This document shows, piece by piece, positions 7,876-16,327 of a stretch of DNA of 64,000 bases. Origin of the DNA: Alphaproteobacteria bacterium (GTDB lineage: Bacteria; Pseudomonadota; Alphaproteobacteria; GCA-2731375); contig JAJFGG010000013.1 of the NCBI GenBank assembly GCA_021776235.1, positions 62,001 through 126,000 of the forward strand, in the 5' to 3' direction. Position 1 is the first letter of the stretch; each line of letters begins with the position of its first letter. The notes under the pieces are model-generated. The model made no database searches, was not told where the DNA came from, and worked only from the letters and a program-made list of their open reading frames with translations. The position numbers and the translations under genes were made by a program.

Positions 7876-9408
7876 TTATACCTGGGCGACCTTTTCCAGC
7901 GGCTCGGCCCGGCCGGCCGGCAGATGATCATAAAGGTCGGCGATCAAGTCGGATTTCAACGACTGGCGCGCCGGATCGTGCCACAAATTTTGCCATTGCA
8001 GGGGGTCCTCCGACAGGTCGTAGAGTTCGCCCACGTCGTCACGATCATAGTAATTGGTCCTTTCATAGACGGTGCAAATATGACCGTCGCGGTACAGTGT
8101 GCGCATAACGATGTCCCTGCCCGCGAAGCTGTCCTGCCATTCGGTGATGCTACGTTCGTGCCCGGCGGCATCCTGGGGCCGCGTCGGCAGCGGCATGCCC
8201 TCCATCCAATGGGGAATCGTCAGACCGGCAGCCGCGCAGATCGTTGGCGCCAGGTCGACATGGCCGACCGGCGCATGGATCTCCCCCGGCGCGATCCCCG
8301 TGCTGGGCGCCGGACGCCAAATGAACGGCAGCCGCATCAAGGCGTCCACATGATATGGCCCCTTGAACAGCATGCCGAAGTCACCCTGAAACTCGCCATG
8401 GTCCGTCGTGTAGAAAATATCCGTGTCCGCGCCCCAGCCAAGAGCCTCGATATGGCGCACGACCCGGCCGACCGCCTCGTCTATCAATTCATTCTCCACA
8501 TGCACCATGGCGTTGACTTCGCGGATCTGATCCGGCGTCAACCGCGCAGGCACGAAGCCGGGAGGCACTTCGAAATTGAACTGCCCGCGCCCCTCGTACC
8601 ATTCCAGCCAGTGGCGCGGCTTACCGCGCAGGATCTCCGCCGTCCGTTCGGGCGAACCCGGATAACCGGGCGGCATTTCCAGGTCGCGCCAATCGACGCG
8701 CTCCAGTTCACCTTGCGGTGGGTCCCAAGGATGGTGCGGATCGGGAAAGCTCATCCAGACAAACCAGTCTTCGCCGGCGTCCAGAGAATCGAGAAAGGCG
8801 ATGGTGCGATCGGCCGTCCAGTCCGTGTGATAATGTCCCCGGGGGATCGGATTATGCCAGACCTGCGGCGCCAGGGTGTCGCCCCCGCCCCGCCCACTGG
8901 GTCCGCCGGCAGCGGTGTATTCGTGAAAGCCATCAACTTCGCCGGGATAGGTATCGCGCAGCCAGCGCGGATAGTGGGTCAGGCTGCGTCCCGCGCGCCC
9001 GGTGTGGCCGCACAATTCCATTCGGTCGAAACCGCGATGGGGCCCGGTCTCGCCACGGCCCGCGGCCCAGTTCTCGAAATATTCGGTATGGGAGGCGGGT
9101 TCAAAATGGGCCTTGCCCAGTAATGCGGTCCGGTAACCATGCTGGCGTAGGTATGCCGCCAGGTTGGGCGCCTCTACGGGCAACGGGATGCCGTTCGAGG
9201 TCACGCCGTGGCTGCGGATATACTGCCCGGTCAGAATTGTCGCCCGTTCGGGCATGCAGACCGTGTTCTGGTTGCGGGCCTGCCGATAGTTCAGGCCAGC
9301 CGCGGCCAGGCGGTCGATTGCCGGCGTCCGCGCCACCTTGCCGCCGGTACAGCCCAACGCATCATGGCGTTGCTGGTCCGTGGTGATCAGTAGAATTTTG
9401 CGTCCCAT
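7876..9408 (-). CDS. Sulfatase (type I, Cys-type formylglycine enzyme)
   Basis: Encodes 510 aa. The sulfatase signature CMPER (Cys51-x-Pro-x-Arg55) supplies the residue converted to formylglycine by an FGE enzyme. N-terminal LITTDQQRHD holds the calcium-binding Asp/Gln, and FYTTDHGEFQGD carries further metal ligands. There is no signal peptide, so it is probably cytoplasmic and acts on imported sulfate or phosphonate esters. The start at 9408 is fixed by GGAGG seven bases upstream; the longer frame to 9858 runs into the divergent promoter region and was rejected. First gene of a sulfatase-amidohydrolase operon, divergent from the SDR gene at 9632 across a 223-base promoter region. Choline-sulfatase or arylsulfatase activity cannot be distinguished. 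Confidence 0.92.
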   Translation of the reverse strand: MGRKILLITTDQQRHDALGCTGGKVARTPAIDRLAAAGLNYRQARNQNTVCMPERATILTGQYIRSHGVTSNGIPLPVEAPNLAAYLRQHGYRTALLGKAHFEPASHTEYFENWAAGRGETGPHRGFDRMELCGHTGRAGRSLTHYPRWLRDTYPGEVDGFHEYTAAGGPSGRGGGDTLAPQVWHNPIPRGHYHTDWTADRTIAFLDSLDAGEDWFVWMSFPDPHHPWDPPQGELERVDWRDLEMPPGYPGSPERTAEILRGKPRHWLEWYEGRGQFNFEVPPGFVPARLTPDQIREVNAMVHVENELIDEAVGRVVRHIEALGWGADTDIFYTTDHGEFQGDFGMLFKGPYHVDALMRLPFIWRPAPSTGIAPGEIHAPVGHVDLAPTICAAAGLTIPHWMEGMPLPTRPQDAAGHERSITEWQDSFAGRDIVMRTLYRDGHICTVYERTNYYDRDDVGELYDLSEDPLQWQNLWHDPARQSLKSDLIADLYDHLPAGRAEPLEKVAQV

Positions 9409-9631
9409 GCCATCGCCTCCGAGCAGGCAATTGGTAATCCTGGAGAGCGTTCGGCGCCAGCTTTTTATGCTTCGATGCACCTTGAAAGCGAGGGTAGGGT
9501 TTTTTTGTCCGCCCGGCCAACACCGGCCGTTACTTGCCTCTGTGGGCGGTGGGTGTATGTTGCGGCTTTCGAAATTGACACGTAACAGCAACGGCGCGCG
9601 AACAGGCGCGCCATGGAGGACAAGACAGGTT

Positions 9632-10564
9632 ATGACAGAGCAAATCAACCCCGGACACATGCTGCAGGACAAGGTCATTCTGGTAACCGGCGCCGGGCGC
9701 GGCGTGGGCCGTGACATCGCCCTGTTGGCGGCCAGCCAAGGCGCCAAGGTGATCGTCAACGATCTGGGCGGCGAGGCCGACGGCGAAGGCGCGGACAAGA
9801 CCCCGGCCATGGAAGTGGTGGGCGACATCAAGGCGGCCGGCGGCGAGGCCGCGGCCAATTATGGCTCGGTCGCCGATTTCGAGACGGCCGAAGCCATGGT
9901 GCAACAGGCAGTGGACACCTATGGCCGCATCGACGGCGTCGTCAACAACGCCGGCATTCTGCGTGATGTCATCTTCCATAAAATGACCGAGGAGGAATGG
10001 GACATTGTCATCGCCGTGCATTTGAAGGGCAGTTTCAACGTGGCCCGCGCCGCCGCGACCCGCTTTCGTGAACAGCAAAGCGGCGCCTTCGTGCACATGA
10101 CCTCCACTTCCGGCCTGGTGGGGAATTTCGGACAAGCGAACTATGCCGCCGCCAAACTGGGCATCGCGGGACTATCGAAATCCCTGGCCCTGGATATGTC
10201 GCGCTTTGGCGTCCGCTCCAACTGCATCTCGCCCTTTGCCTGGAGCCGCCTGATCGGCACCATCCCCATTGCCGACGAGGCCCAGGCCGCCCGGGTCGAG
10301 AAGATCAAGGCCATGACCCCGGCCAAGATAGCGCCCATGGCGGTGTTCCTGTTGTCCGAGGCGGCGGCCGAAGTCACCGCCCAGATTTTTGGCGTGCGGC
10401 ACAACGAGATCTTCCTGTTCAACCAGCCGCGGCCGATCCGGTCGGTGCAACGGACCGAAGGTTGGACGCCGGAAACCATCGCCGAACACGCCCTGCCGGC
10501 CATGAAATCCAGTTTCATGGGGCTGGAGCGCAGCCAGGATGTGTTCAGCTGGGATCCGGTCTAG
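9632..10564 (+). CDS. SDR oxidoreductase, MFE-2-like (3R)-hydroxyacyl-CoA dehydrogenase
   Basis: Encodes 310 aa. The Rossmann motif TGAGRGVG is at residues 19-26, NNAG is present, and the catalytic YAAAK is at Tyr171-Lys175. The sequence VIVNDLGG after the second strand and the long C-terminal region resemble the dehydrogenase unit of peroxisomal multifunctional enzyme type 2, which oxidises (3R)-hydroxyacyl-CoA. The MaoC hydratase immediately downstream fits that assignment, as together they match the two halves of MFE-2. GGAGG lies 13 bases and GACAGG 2 bases before the ATG; an ATG at 9659 is a possible shorter start. Confidence 0.9.
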   Translation: MTEQINPGHMLQDKVILVTGAGRGVGRDIALLAASQGAKVIVNDLGGEADGEGADKTPAMEVVGDIKAAGGEAAANYGSVADFETAEAMVQQAVDTYGRIDGVVNNAGILRDVIFHKMTEEEWDIVIAVHLKGSFNVARAAATRFREQQSGAFVHMTSTSGLVGNFGQANYAAAKLGIAGLSKSLALDMSRFGVRSNCISPFAWSRLIGTIPIADEAQAARVEKIKAMTPAKIAPMAVFLLSEAAAEVTAQIFGVRHNEIFLFNQPRPIRSVQRTEGWTPETIAEHALPAMKSSFMGLERSQDVFSWDPV

Positions 10565-10602
10565 CGCATTTGAAATGAACGCCGGACCGGGCCGCACCCT
10601 CG

Positions 10603-10641
10603 TCCGGCCAGCCACAGAAGCATGAATACTGGCTGGCCGGA
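10603..10641. other. Perfect 12-bp inverted repeat between SDR and MaoC genes
   Basis: Arms TCCGGCCAGCCA (10603-10614) and TGGCTGGCCGGA (10630-10641) pair perfectly around a 15-base loop. No T-run follows, so it is not a normal intrinsic terminator. It could be an mRNA stability or processing hairpin, or an operator. Confidence 0.5.
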
Positions 10642-10697
10642 AGGGGCGCGGGCCGCTGCCGGCGCGCCAAATGTTGGAAACCGGGAAGGATCCCCGC

Positions 10698-11555
10698 ATG
10701 GCAATCGACTACGAGAAAATCAAGAACTGGCCGTTTCCGGAAGTGGTGCAAAGCTACACCACCCGCGACAGCATCCTTTATGCCCTGGGCGTTGGCCTGA
10801 ACATGGACCCCCTTGACGAGGCGCAACTGCGCTTCACCTATGAAGAGAACATGCAGGCCCTGCCCACCATGGGCGTGGTCCTGGCGACGCCGGGTTTCTG
10901 GGTCAAGGATCCGGACAGCGGCGTCGATTGGGTCAAGGTTCTGCATGGCGAACAGGGCCTGGTCCTGCACAAACCCCTGCCGGCCGAAGCCACGGTGGTG
11001 GCGACCAACAAGGTAACCGAAATCATCGACAAGGGGGCGGGCAAGGGCGCGTTGTTGTTGCAGGAACGCACGGTTACGGACCAGGCCAGCGGGGACAAGC
11101 TGGCGACCTTGTATTCCACCACCTTTGCCCGCGGCGACGGCGGTTTCGGCGGCCCGGCCACGGGCGCGCGCGCCGTGCACAGCCTGCCCGAGCGGGCGCC
11201 GGACCTGACCTGCGACCTGCCGACACTGCCGCAAGCCGCCCTGATCTACCGCCTGTCCGGTGATTACAATCCTCTGCACGCCGACCCCAAGGTCGCCAGG
11301 GGCGGTGGCTTCAAGGCGCCGATCCTGCACGGCCTGTGCACCTTTGGCGTGGCCGGCCATGCCATCCTGAAAACCTGCTGCGGCTATGATCCATCCCGCT
11401 TCAAGTCCATGAGCCTGCGCTTTTCGGCGCCGGTTTATCCGGGCGAGACAATCCGCACCGAGATCTGGCGGGATGACGATGTGGTCTCGTTCCGGGCCAA
11501 AGTGGTGGAGCGGGATGTATTGGTCCTGAACAACGGGCGGGCCACGGTCGCGTGA
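10698..11555 (+). CDS. MaoC family (R)-specific enoyl-CoA hydratase 2
   Basis: Encodes 285 aa with a double hotdog fold. The C-terminal half carries the hydratase-2 signature with catalytic Asp and His in SGDYNPLHADP, followed by APILHGLCTFG. The N-terminal half (about 1-150) resembles the MaoC-like N-terminal domain of MFE-2 hydratases. It should hydrate trans-2-enoyl-CoA to (3R)-hydroxyacyl-CoA in the cytoplasm, the substrate of the upstream SDR. The start at 10698 has AAGGA eight bases upstream; an in-frame ATG at 10671 lacks one. An operon with the SDR is likely despite the 133-base gap containing a strong hairpin. Confidence 0.9.
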   Translation: MAIDYEKIKNWPFPEVVQSYTTRDSILYALGVGLNMDPLDEAQLRFTYEENMQALPTMGVVLATPGFWVKDPDSGVDWVKVLHGEQGLVLHKPLPAEATVVATNKVTEIIDKGAGKGALLLQERTVTDQASGDKLATLYSTTFARGDGGFGGPATGARAVHSLPERAPDLTCDLPTLPQAALIYRLSGDYNPLHADPKVARGGGFKAPILHGLCTFGVAGHAILKTCCGYDPSRFKSMSLRFSAPVYPGETIRTEIWRDDDVVSFRAKVVERDVLVLNNGRATVA

Positions 11556-11565
11556 TGGCCACCTG

Positions 11566-11676
11566 ATGGAGGCAGCAGCGCCACACTATGGACTTGATGA
11601 CCTGGTTCGTTACGCCACGGACCTTGCCCCCTGGGCGGAAACGCTGGGGGTGGTGCCACCGGCGCCGTTTGGCTGA
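11566..11676 (+). other. Short 36-codon frame, possible gene remnant
   Basis: The frame reads MEAAAPHYGLDDLVRYATDL and on to a stop. The DDLVRYATDL part loosely resembles the N-terminus of malate/L-lactate dehydrogenase (Ldh2) family proteins, but no more of such a protein follows. It lies directly after the MaoC stop with no clear ribosome-binding site. It may be a remnant or chance. Confidence 0.15.
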
Positions 11677-11719
11677 TAAGGTTCAGCTTAAAATGGCAAC
11701 AACAGGTTAGGAGCCAAAC

Positions 11720-11785
11720 ATGCGTACGATCAACGTCGGGGAAATTTGGGCCGATGGCGGCGCGGGGGTAGAATTCAATGCCTAA
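11720..11785 (+). CDS. Possible 21-aa leader peptide overlapping the dehydrogenase start
   Basis: An ATG preceded by TTAGGAG at good spacing opens a 21-codon frame beginning MRTINVGEIW. It ends in a TAA at 11783-11785, inside the first codons of the hydroxyacid dehydrogenase (ATG at 11778). The dehydrogenase itself lacks a clear Shine-Dalgarno, so translation of this frame could deliver ribosomes to it. This is a sequence-based suggestion; no leader family is recognised. Confidence 0.3.
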   Translation: MRTINVGEIWADGGAGVEFNA

Positions 11786-12761
11786 AATCTTGCTGGCCGG
11801 CCGTTTCCATCCTGACGCGGAAGCTCTGTTGGCGGAACGGCCTGATATCCAGTTCGAAACACTGGTGGAGCCCACGGAACAGGAATTGATAGATGCCATT
11901 CCGGGCTGCCACGGACTGGTCCTGCGCACCACCACCTTTGGCGCGGCGGCCTGCGCCAAGGCCGACAGCCTGAAGGTGATCGCCCGGCACGGCGTCGGCT
12001 ACGACAATGTCGATGTCGCCGCAGCCACGGCCCGGGGCCTGCCCGTCGCCGTGGTGGGCGAGGCCAACTCCAATGCCGTGTGCGAGCACGCCTTCATGTT
12101 GATGTTGGCGACTGTGAAGGACGCCCTGCCACTGGATGCCGCCGTGCGCAAACAGGATTACGCCCGGCGCAACGCCATGACCGCCGGCGAAGTCGCCGGC
12201 AAGACCATCCTGATCGTCGGCTTTGGCCGCATTGGCACCCGCATGGCGAAGCGCTGTGCCGCCTTTGACATGCAGGTCATCGTGGCCGATCCCTACGTGC
12301 CGCAACGGGTGGTCCGGGGCAATGGCTATGACTATGTGGAGGATTTCCGCGACGCCCTGGACCGGGCCGATATCGTCACCATGCACCGTCCCGGCAACCA
12401 TGACGGCAGCCCGGTAATGACGGGCCAGGAATTCTCCCGCATGCGCAAAGGTGCGGTGCTGATCAATACGGCGCGGGGCACCCTGCTGGACGAGGATGCC
12501 TTGTACCAGGCCCTGACCAACGGGCCCCTGGGCGCGGCCGGGTTGGATGTAACACGTGACGAGCCACCGGCCCCGGATCTGCCGCTATTGAGCCTGGAAA
12601 ATGTCCTGCTAAGCCCCCATATCGCCGGTGTGACGCGGGAGGCATTCCGCGCCATGGGTCTGCGGGCGGTGCAGAATTGCCTGGATGCCATTGATGGCAA
12701 GCTGGACCCCTACTATCTGATCAATCCGGAGGTCCTGCAGACCGGTAATGGCAATGGCTAA
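11778..12761 (+). CDS. D-2-hydroxyacid dehydrogenase (3-phosphoglycerate dehydrogenase-like)
   Basis: Encodes 327 aa with the NAD-binding fold VGFGRIGTRMAKR in the middle. The catalytic Arg is in NTARGTLLDE, the Glu in the DEPP region and the His in SPHIAGVT. The length is near the 310-340 aa norm for D-isomer-specific dehydrogenases that lack the ACT domain of SerA. It oxidises a D-2-hydroxyacid or reduces a 2-oxoacid in the cytoplasm; the substrate is unknown. Its end overlaps the start of the GmhB-like phosphatase by 14 bases, so the two are translationally coupled. A 21-codon frame overlaps its start. Confidence 0.88.
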   Translation: MPKILLAGRFHPDAEALLAERPDIQFETLVEPTEQELIDAIPGCHGLVLRTTTFGAAACAKADSLKVIARHGVGYDNVDVAAATARGLPVAVVGEANSNAVCEHAFMLMLATVKDALPLDAAVRKQDYARRNAMTAGEVAGKTILIVGFGRIGTRMAKRCAAFDMQVIVADPYVPQRVVRGNGYDYVEDFRDALDRADIVTMHRPGNHDGSPVMTGQEFSRMRKGAVLINTARGTLLDEDALYQALTNGPLGAAGLDVTRDEPPAPDLPLLSLENVLLSPHIAGVTREAFRAMGLRAVQNCLDAIDGKLDPYYLINPEVLQTGNGNG

Positions 12762-13398
12762 TTCAGTCCCGGGCTACGTGGATGCGGACGGCGTTTGGGT
12801 CGAAGTGCTAAGCGCCCCACGGGCCGCGCCGGCCTTGTTCCTGGACCGGGACGGCGTCGTGGTCGTGGAGACCCACTTTCTGCATGAAGTGGAAAAGACC
12901 GAACTGATCCCCGGTGCCGGCGAGACCATTGCGCTGGCCAACCAGCGGGGCCTGCACGTGGTCCTGGTGACCAATCAGTCCGGTGTCGGGCGCGGTTATT
13001 ACGGTTGGGCCGAATTTCAGGCCGTACAAGACAAGATCATGGCCGATCTGGCCGCCCTGGGGGCCCATGTTGATGCGGTCTGCGCCTGTCCCTATCATCC
13101 CGAGGCCCAGGCGCCCTATGACCGTGAACATTCTGATCGCAAACCCAATCCCGGCATGCTGTTGAAGGCGGCCATTGCCTTGGGTATAGAAATGGCGCCT
13201 TCCTGGATCGTTGGCGATCTACCCACCGATATGGGGGCCGGACGCAATGCCGGGCTGGCGGGGGGCGTTCACGTGCTGACCGGTTTCGGCTCTGGCCATC
13301 GAACCGAAGCGTTGGCCCACGCCAGCGATGACTTCCAGGTCTTTGGCGCTGACAGCATTCATGCCGTCGGGCAGCTTGTCCCACTGTTGGCCGATTAA
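12748..13398 (+). CDS. HAD-IIIA phosphatase, GmhB-like (D,D-heptose 1,7-bisphosphate phosphatase family)
   Basis: Encodes 216 aa. HAD motif I is LFLDRDGVV with the nucleophile and acid Asp pair; motif II is TNQSGVGRGYYG; the late motif is DRKPNPGML followed by VGDLPTDMGAG. GmhB enzymes remove the 1-phosphate in heptose synthesis for LPS. The family's zinc-binding Cys/His loop is incomplete here (CACPYHPEAQ with no later Cys pair), and the gene follows a hydroxyacid dehydrogenase rather than heptose genes. Another sugar-phosphate or histidinol-phosphate-type substrate is therefore possible. ATG at 12754 is an alternative start. Confidence 0.85.
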   Translation: MAMANSVPGYVDADGVWVEVLSAPRAAPALFLDRDGVVVVETHFLHEVEKTELIPGAGETIALANQRGLHVVLVTNQSGVGRGYYGWAEFQAVQDKIMADLAALGAHVDAVCACPYHPEAQAPYDREHSDRKPNPGMLLKAAIALGIEMAPSWIVGDLPTDMGAGRNAGLAGGVHVLTGFGSGHRTEALAHASDDFQVFGADSIHAVGQLVPLLAD

Positions 13399-13404
13399 TG
13401 CGCT

Positions 13405-14211
13405 CTAACGGCCACTGAAGTCAGGTTTTTCCTTGTTCAGGAAGGCCTTATAGCCGGTCTGAAAATCCTCGGTGGCGAAGCAGGCATAGCTTTCTTCTAT
13501 CTCGACCGCGTCCAATGGCCTGGGCTCGGCCAGGCGGCGGGCGAATTTCTTGTGCCAGCGGGCGACCAGAGGAGCGCCCTGGGCTATGCGCCGCGCCGTG
13601 GCCTCGGCCTCGGCCGTCACCTGGTCGTCAGGTACGACACGGTTGACCAGGCCTTTTTGCATGGCCTCGCCGGCATCGAAAACCCGCCCTTCCAAAACAA
13701 TCTCGAGCGCCGCGGCGCGGCCCACCACGCCGGCCACAGCCTGCATTTCATTCAACGCTACCACCAGGCCAAGGTTCTTCACCGGCACGCCAAAGCGGCT
13801 GGCAGTGCCGCAAATGCGCATGTCGCAACAACAGGCCAGTTCCAAACCACCCCCCACGCAGACACCGTGGATCATCGCCACCACCGGATGCCGGCAGTTC
13901 TGAATGGCCGACAGAGCGGCCGCCATGACCTCGCCGTATTGCCCGGCGCTGTCCCGGTCAAAACGTTCCGTTGCAAATTCAGCGATGTCGGCACCTGCGG
14001 CAAAAGCCTTTTCGCCGGCCCCACGCAGGATGATACAACGCAGATTATCCGCCGCGTCCAGGGCGGTGAAGGCATCGGCGATGCCTTGCCACATGGCCAG
14101 GTTCATGGCGTTCAGGCGGTCTGGCGCGGACAATATCACCGTCGCCACGTCGCCGGTTCGTTCGGTCAGAATTTCACCGCTCAAAATCTCTCCACCTGCT
14201 CTTGTCGTCAT
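13405..14211 (-). CDS. Enoyl-CoA hydratase/isomerase family protein
   Basis: Encodes 268 aa with the crotonase fold. The oxyanion-hole segments are KAFAAGADIAEF and IHGVCVGGGLELACCCDM, and the C-terminal helix ends KAFLNKEKPDF. It likely hydrates 2-enoyl-CoA thioesters in beta-oxidation. It is convergent with the GmhB-like gene (6-base gap) and lies 18 bases downstream of the asmA-like gene on the same strand. The exact substrate cannot be assigned. Confidence 0.9.
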   Translation of the reverse strand: MTTRAGGEILSGEILTERTGDVATVILSAPDRLNAMNLAMWQGIADAFTALDAADNLRCIILRGAGEKAFAAGADIAEFATERFDRDSAGQYGEVMAAALSAIQNCRHPVVAMIHGVCVGGGLELACCCDMRICGTASRFGVPVKNLGLVVALNEMQAVAGVVGRAAALEIVLEGRVFDAGEAMQKGLVNRVVPDDQVTAEAEATARRIAQGAPLVARWHKKFARRLAEPRPLDAVEIEESYACFATEDFQTGYKAFLNKEKPDFSGR

Positions 14212-14229
14212 GACACAATCAGCCGCTAC

Positions 14230-16245
14230 TTATTTCTTGCCGAACAGACTGTCCAGACCCTTTTTCAAGCTATCCAAGGGTCCGTCATCGGCTGCACCGC
14301 TGGCCGACGGCTGTTCCGGCGCCTTGGCGGGGGAGGGGTCTGCGTCAGCCTTGGCGATCTTCAGACAAGGATTATCTTCGCCGCTGCCCATGTCTCCCAA
14401 TGCCAGCAAGGCCAGGGGCAGAAACATGGTCCGTCCCAGCAGACCGCCCAGACGCCGCGCCGTAGCCAATTCATCAGGCCGGAAAGTGGGTTCGGCAAAG
14501 GTGCCGCCAATTTTTACAGGCACCGCGACATTCAGGGTCGCTGATTTTGCATACGGTGAAATTTTCATGGCCAGGGTTTCCTTGCCCAGGTCTATTTCGC
14601 CCTCGCCAACCAGAGTGGAAAATTCCGTATCAACCAATAGAACCTGAGAGGTGGCAACGCCTTTCTTGATTTCGAAACCGGATGCGATGCAATTCAGCAC
14701 CGTCCATTTCGATTTTTCCGGCGATATCATGCCCATGATCGCCGACAGGCCGCCGATGGCGGCATCGAAGGCTGCGGTTTTCACCATGCCTTCGTTCATC
14801 AGCAATTTGATGCCGCCGTTCAGACTGCCCGCGACGGTTGCCACGGACTCCCCACGGCCCGCCAATTTCACCGACAGATCGCCCGTACCCTGAAGCAGAG
14901 CCGTGGTTTTGCTTTCTGCCAACAAGCCTCCCACATCCAGTTTCGGAGCTGCCAATTCAAAGCTTACCGTCGGGATCTTGCTGCTGGCATCAACCGAGGC
15001 GGAAGCCTGCATGCTGCTGCCGCCGGCAGTCAAAGCCACGGGATCCAGTCTCAAGTGGCCATTTTTCAAGATGGCGACGGCTGTCAGGTCCTGCAGTTTC
15101 AGGCTTGGCGTCACCACTTCCGCCAAGGATATCTTCACATCCGCATCAAGCGCCTTCAAGACATCGAGGGGAAGCCGCTCCGCGGGAAAGATCTTGCCGG
15201 GCCGCTTCACTTTACTGCCCGCAGGCGCCTTGTGGTCCTTGGTCGCCGGCCGCAGTTGCGTTAAGTCCAGGCGCTTGCCGGACAACTCGGCGGTCAATTT
15301 CGGCAGCTTACCGCCGGTATCCATGCTGAGACTACCCGCGAGATGGCTGTTGCCCAGATCGAGGTGCAGATCCGAAAGACTGACCTTGTGGCCCGCGGCG
15401 CTGAGCTGGACGCCGAGCTTCATGGCCACGTTCGCAGGCAGCACGCCGCCAACCAGAGACTGCAGCCCTGACAGATCCGCCGCCCTCACCTCGATGTGTG
15501 CATCCATGACGCCGGTGGTTGCCTTGGCCGACCCTTTGATCTTGGCGCGCAGACCCAGAACCTCCGCCGTCAAGTCGATCTGCAGGGGTTTGACAGTGGA
15601 AAAGGCATTCTTCAAGGGTCCCACGGCGCCGTTCAATTTCAGGCTCATGTCATTGAAGCTGGCCAGAACATTCAACTGCAAGGCATCGTCAACGGAGCCA
15701 GCTTCGGCCTCCAGAGCCACCAATTTGACTTTCGTGGTCTCGCCGTTGACACCGTTGCGATAGGTCAGCAGGCCATTTTCGATCATCAGGCGGCCAATAT
15801 GCGGCACCGCGCCGCCGCCATCAGCCGCCGTCTTTCCTCTCTCTTCTGCCGGCGCTCGGAAAATCCAGTTGCCCGTGCCTTTGGCATCGGTCTCAAGCAG
15901 GATATCCGGTTCGATCAGGATTAAACGGTTAATCCGGATATCCCCGAACAGCAACGGCAGCAGCCGCAATTGCACTTCAAAGCGGCGCAGGGTCATCATC
16001 TGTGATCGCGAGCCCCACGGCGCGTTGCCCAGGCTGATACCTTCACCCGAAACGGTAGGGGTCAAAGACACCGACAGGGATAATGGACCTTGCAACCGCA
16101 GAACCCGGCCCGTAGCGTCCTGGGCCGCTTGGGCAATCTCGCTGCGGTATTCATCCACATCCAGATTGGTCAGATAAGCCGCGCCAGCAGCAACGATAGC
16201 CACCAGTGTAGCGACCGCTATTCCCGCGATCTTGCCGATCCGCAC
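14230..16245 (-). CDS. AsmA family protein
   Basis: Encodes 671 aa. A single N-terminal membrane anchor (residues about 4-27) is followed by the AsmA start GRVLRLQGPLSLSVSLTPTV. The C-terminal AsmA_2-like region includes GGSLNGGIKLLMNEG, ending in KIGGTFAEPTFRPD and a short Ser/Asp/Lys-rich tail. These inner-membrane-anchored, periplasm-spanning beta-rich proteins are linked to outer-membrane assembly and phospholipid transport between membranes. The start is a GTG at 16243-16245 with GGAGG seven bases before it. The ATG nearby is out of frame, and the long upstream extension is antisense to the citrate synthase and was rejected. Confidence 0.88.
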   Translation of the reverse strand: MRIGKIAGIAVATLVAIVAAGAAYLTNLDVDEYRSEIAQAAQDATGRVLRLQGPLSLSVSLTPTVSGEGISLGNAPWGSRSQMMTLRRFEVQLRLLPLLFGDIRINRLILIEPDILLETDAKGTGNWIFRAPAEERGKTAADGGGAVPHIGRLMIENGLLTYRNGVNGETTKVKLVALEAEAGSVDDALQLNVLASFNDMSLKLNGAVGPLKNAFSTVKPLQIDLTAEVLGLRAKIKGSAKATTGVMDAHIEVRAADLSGLQSLVGGVLPANVAMKLGVQLSAAGHKVSLSDLHLDLGNSHLAGSLSMDTGGKLPKLTAELSGKRLDLTQLRPATKDHKAPAGSKVKRPGKIFPAERLPLDVLKALDADVKISLAEVVTPSLKLQDLTAVAILKNGHLRLDPVALTAGGSSMQASASVDASSKIPTVSFELAAPKLDVGGLLAESKTTALLQGTGDLSVKLAGRGESVATVAGSLNGGIKLLMNEGMVKTAAFDAAIGGLSAIMGMISPEKSKWTVLNCIASGFEIKKGVATSQVLLVDTEFSTLVGEGEIDLGKETLAMKISPYAKSATLNVAVPVKIGGTFAEPTFRPDELATARRLGGLLGRTMFLPLALLALGDMGSGEDNPCLKIAKADADPSPAKAPEQPSASGAADDGPLDSLKKGLDSLFGKK

Positions 16246-16327
16246 AATCCATCCTCCATACCGGAATTCGTTTGCATTCAAACATAGGATAGCATGAGAT
16301 GGTTTGTCTCGGTCGTGACGGGCCGCA

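Noticed and set aside
9409-9858. 150-codon N-terminal extension of the sulfatase
   Set aside because: It crosses the divergent promoter and the SDR gene. A strong Shine-Dalgarno and the conserved start are at 9408.
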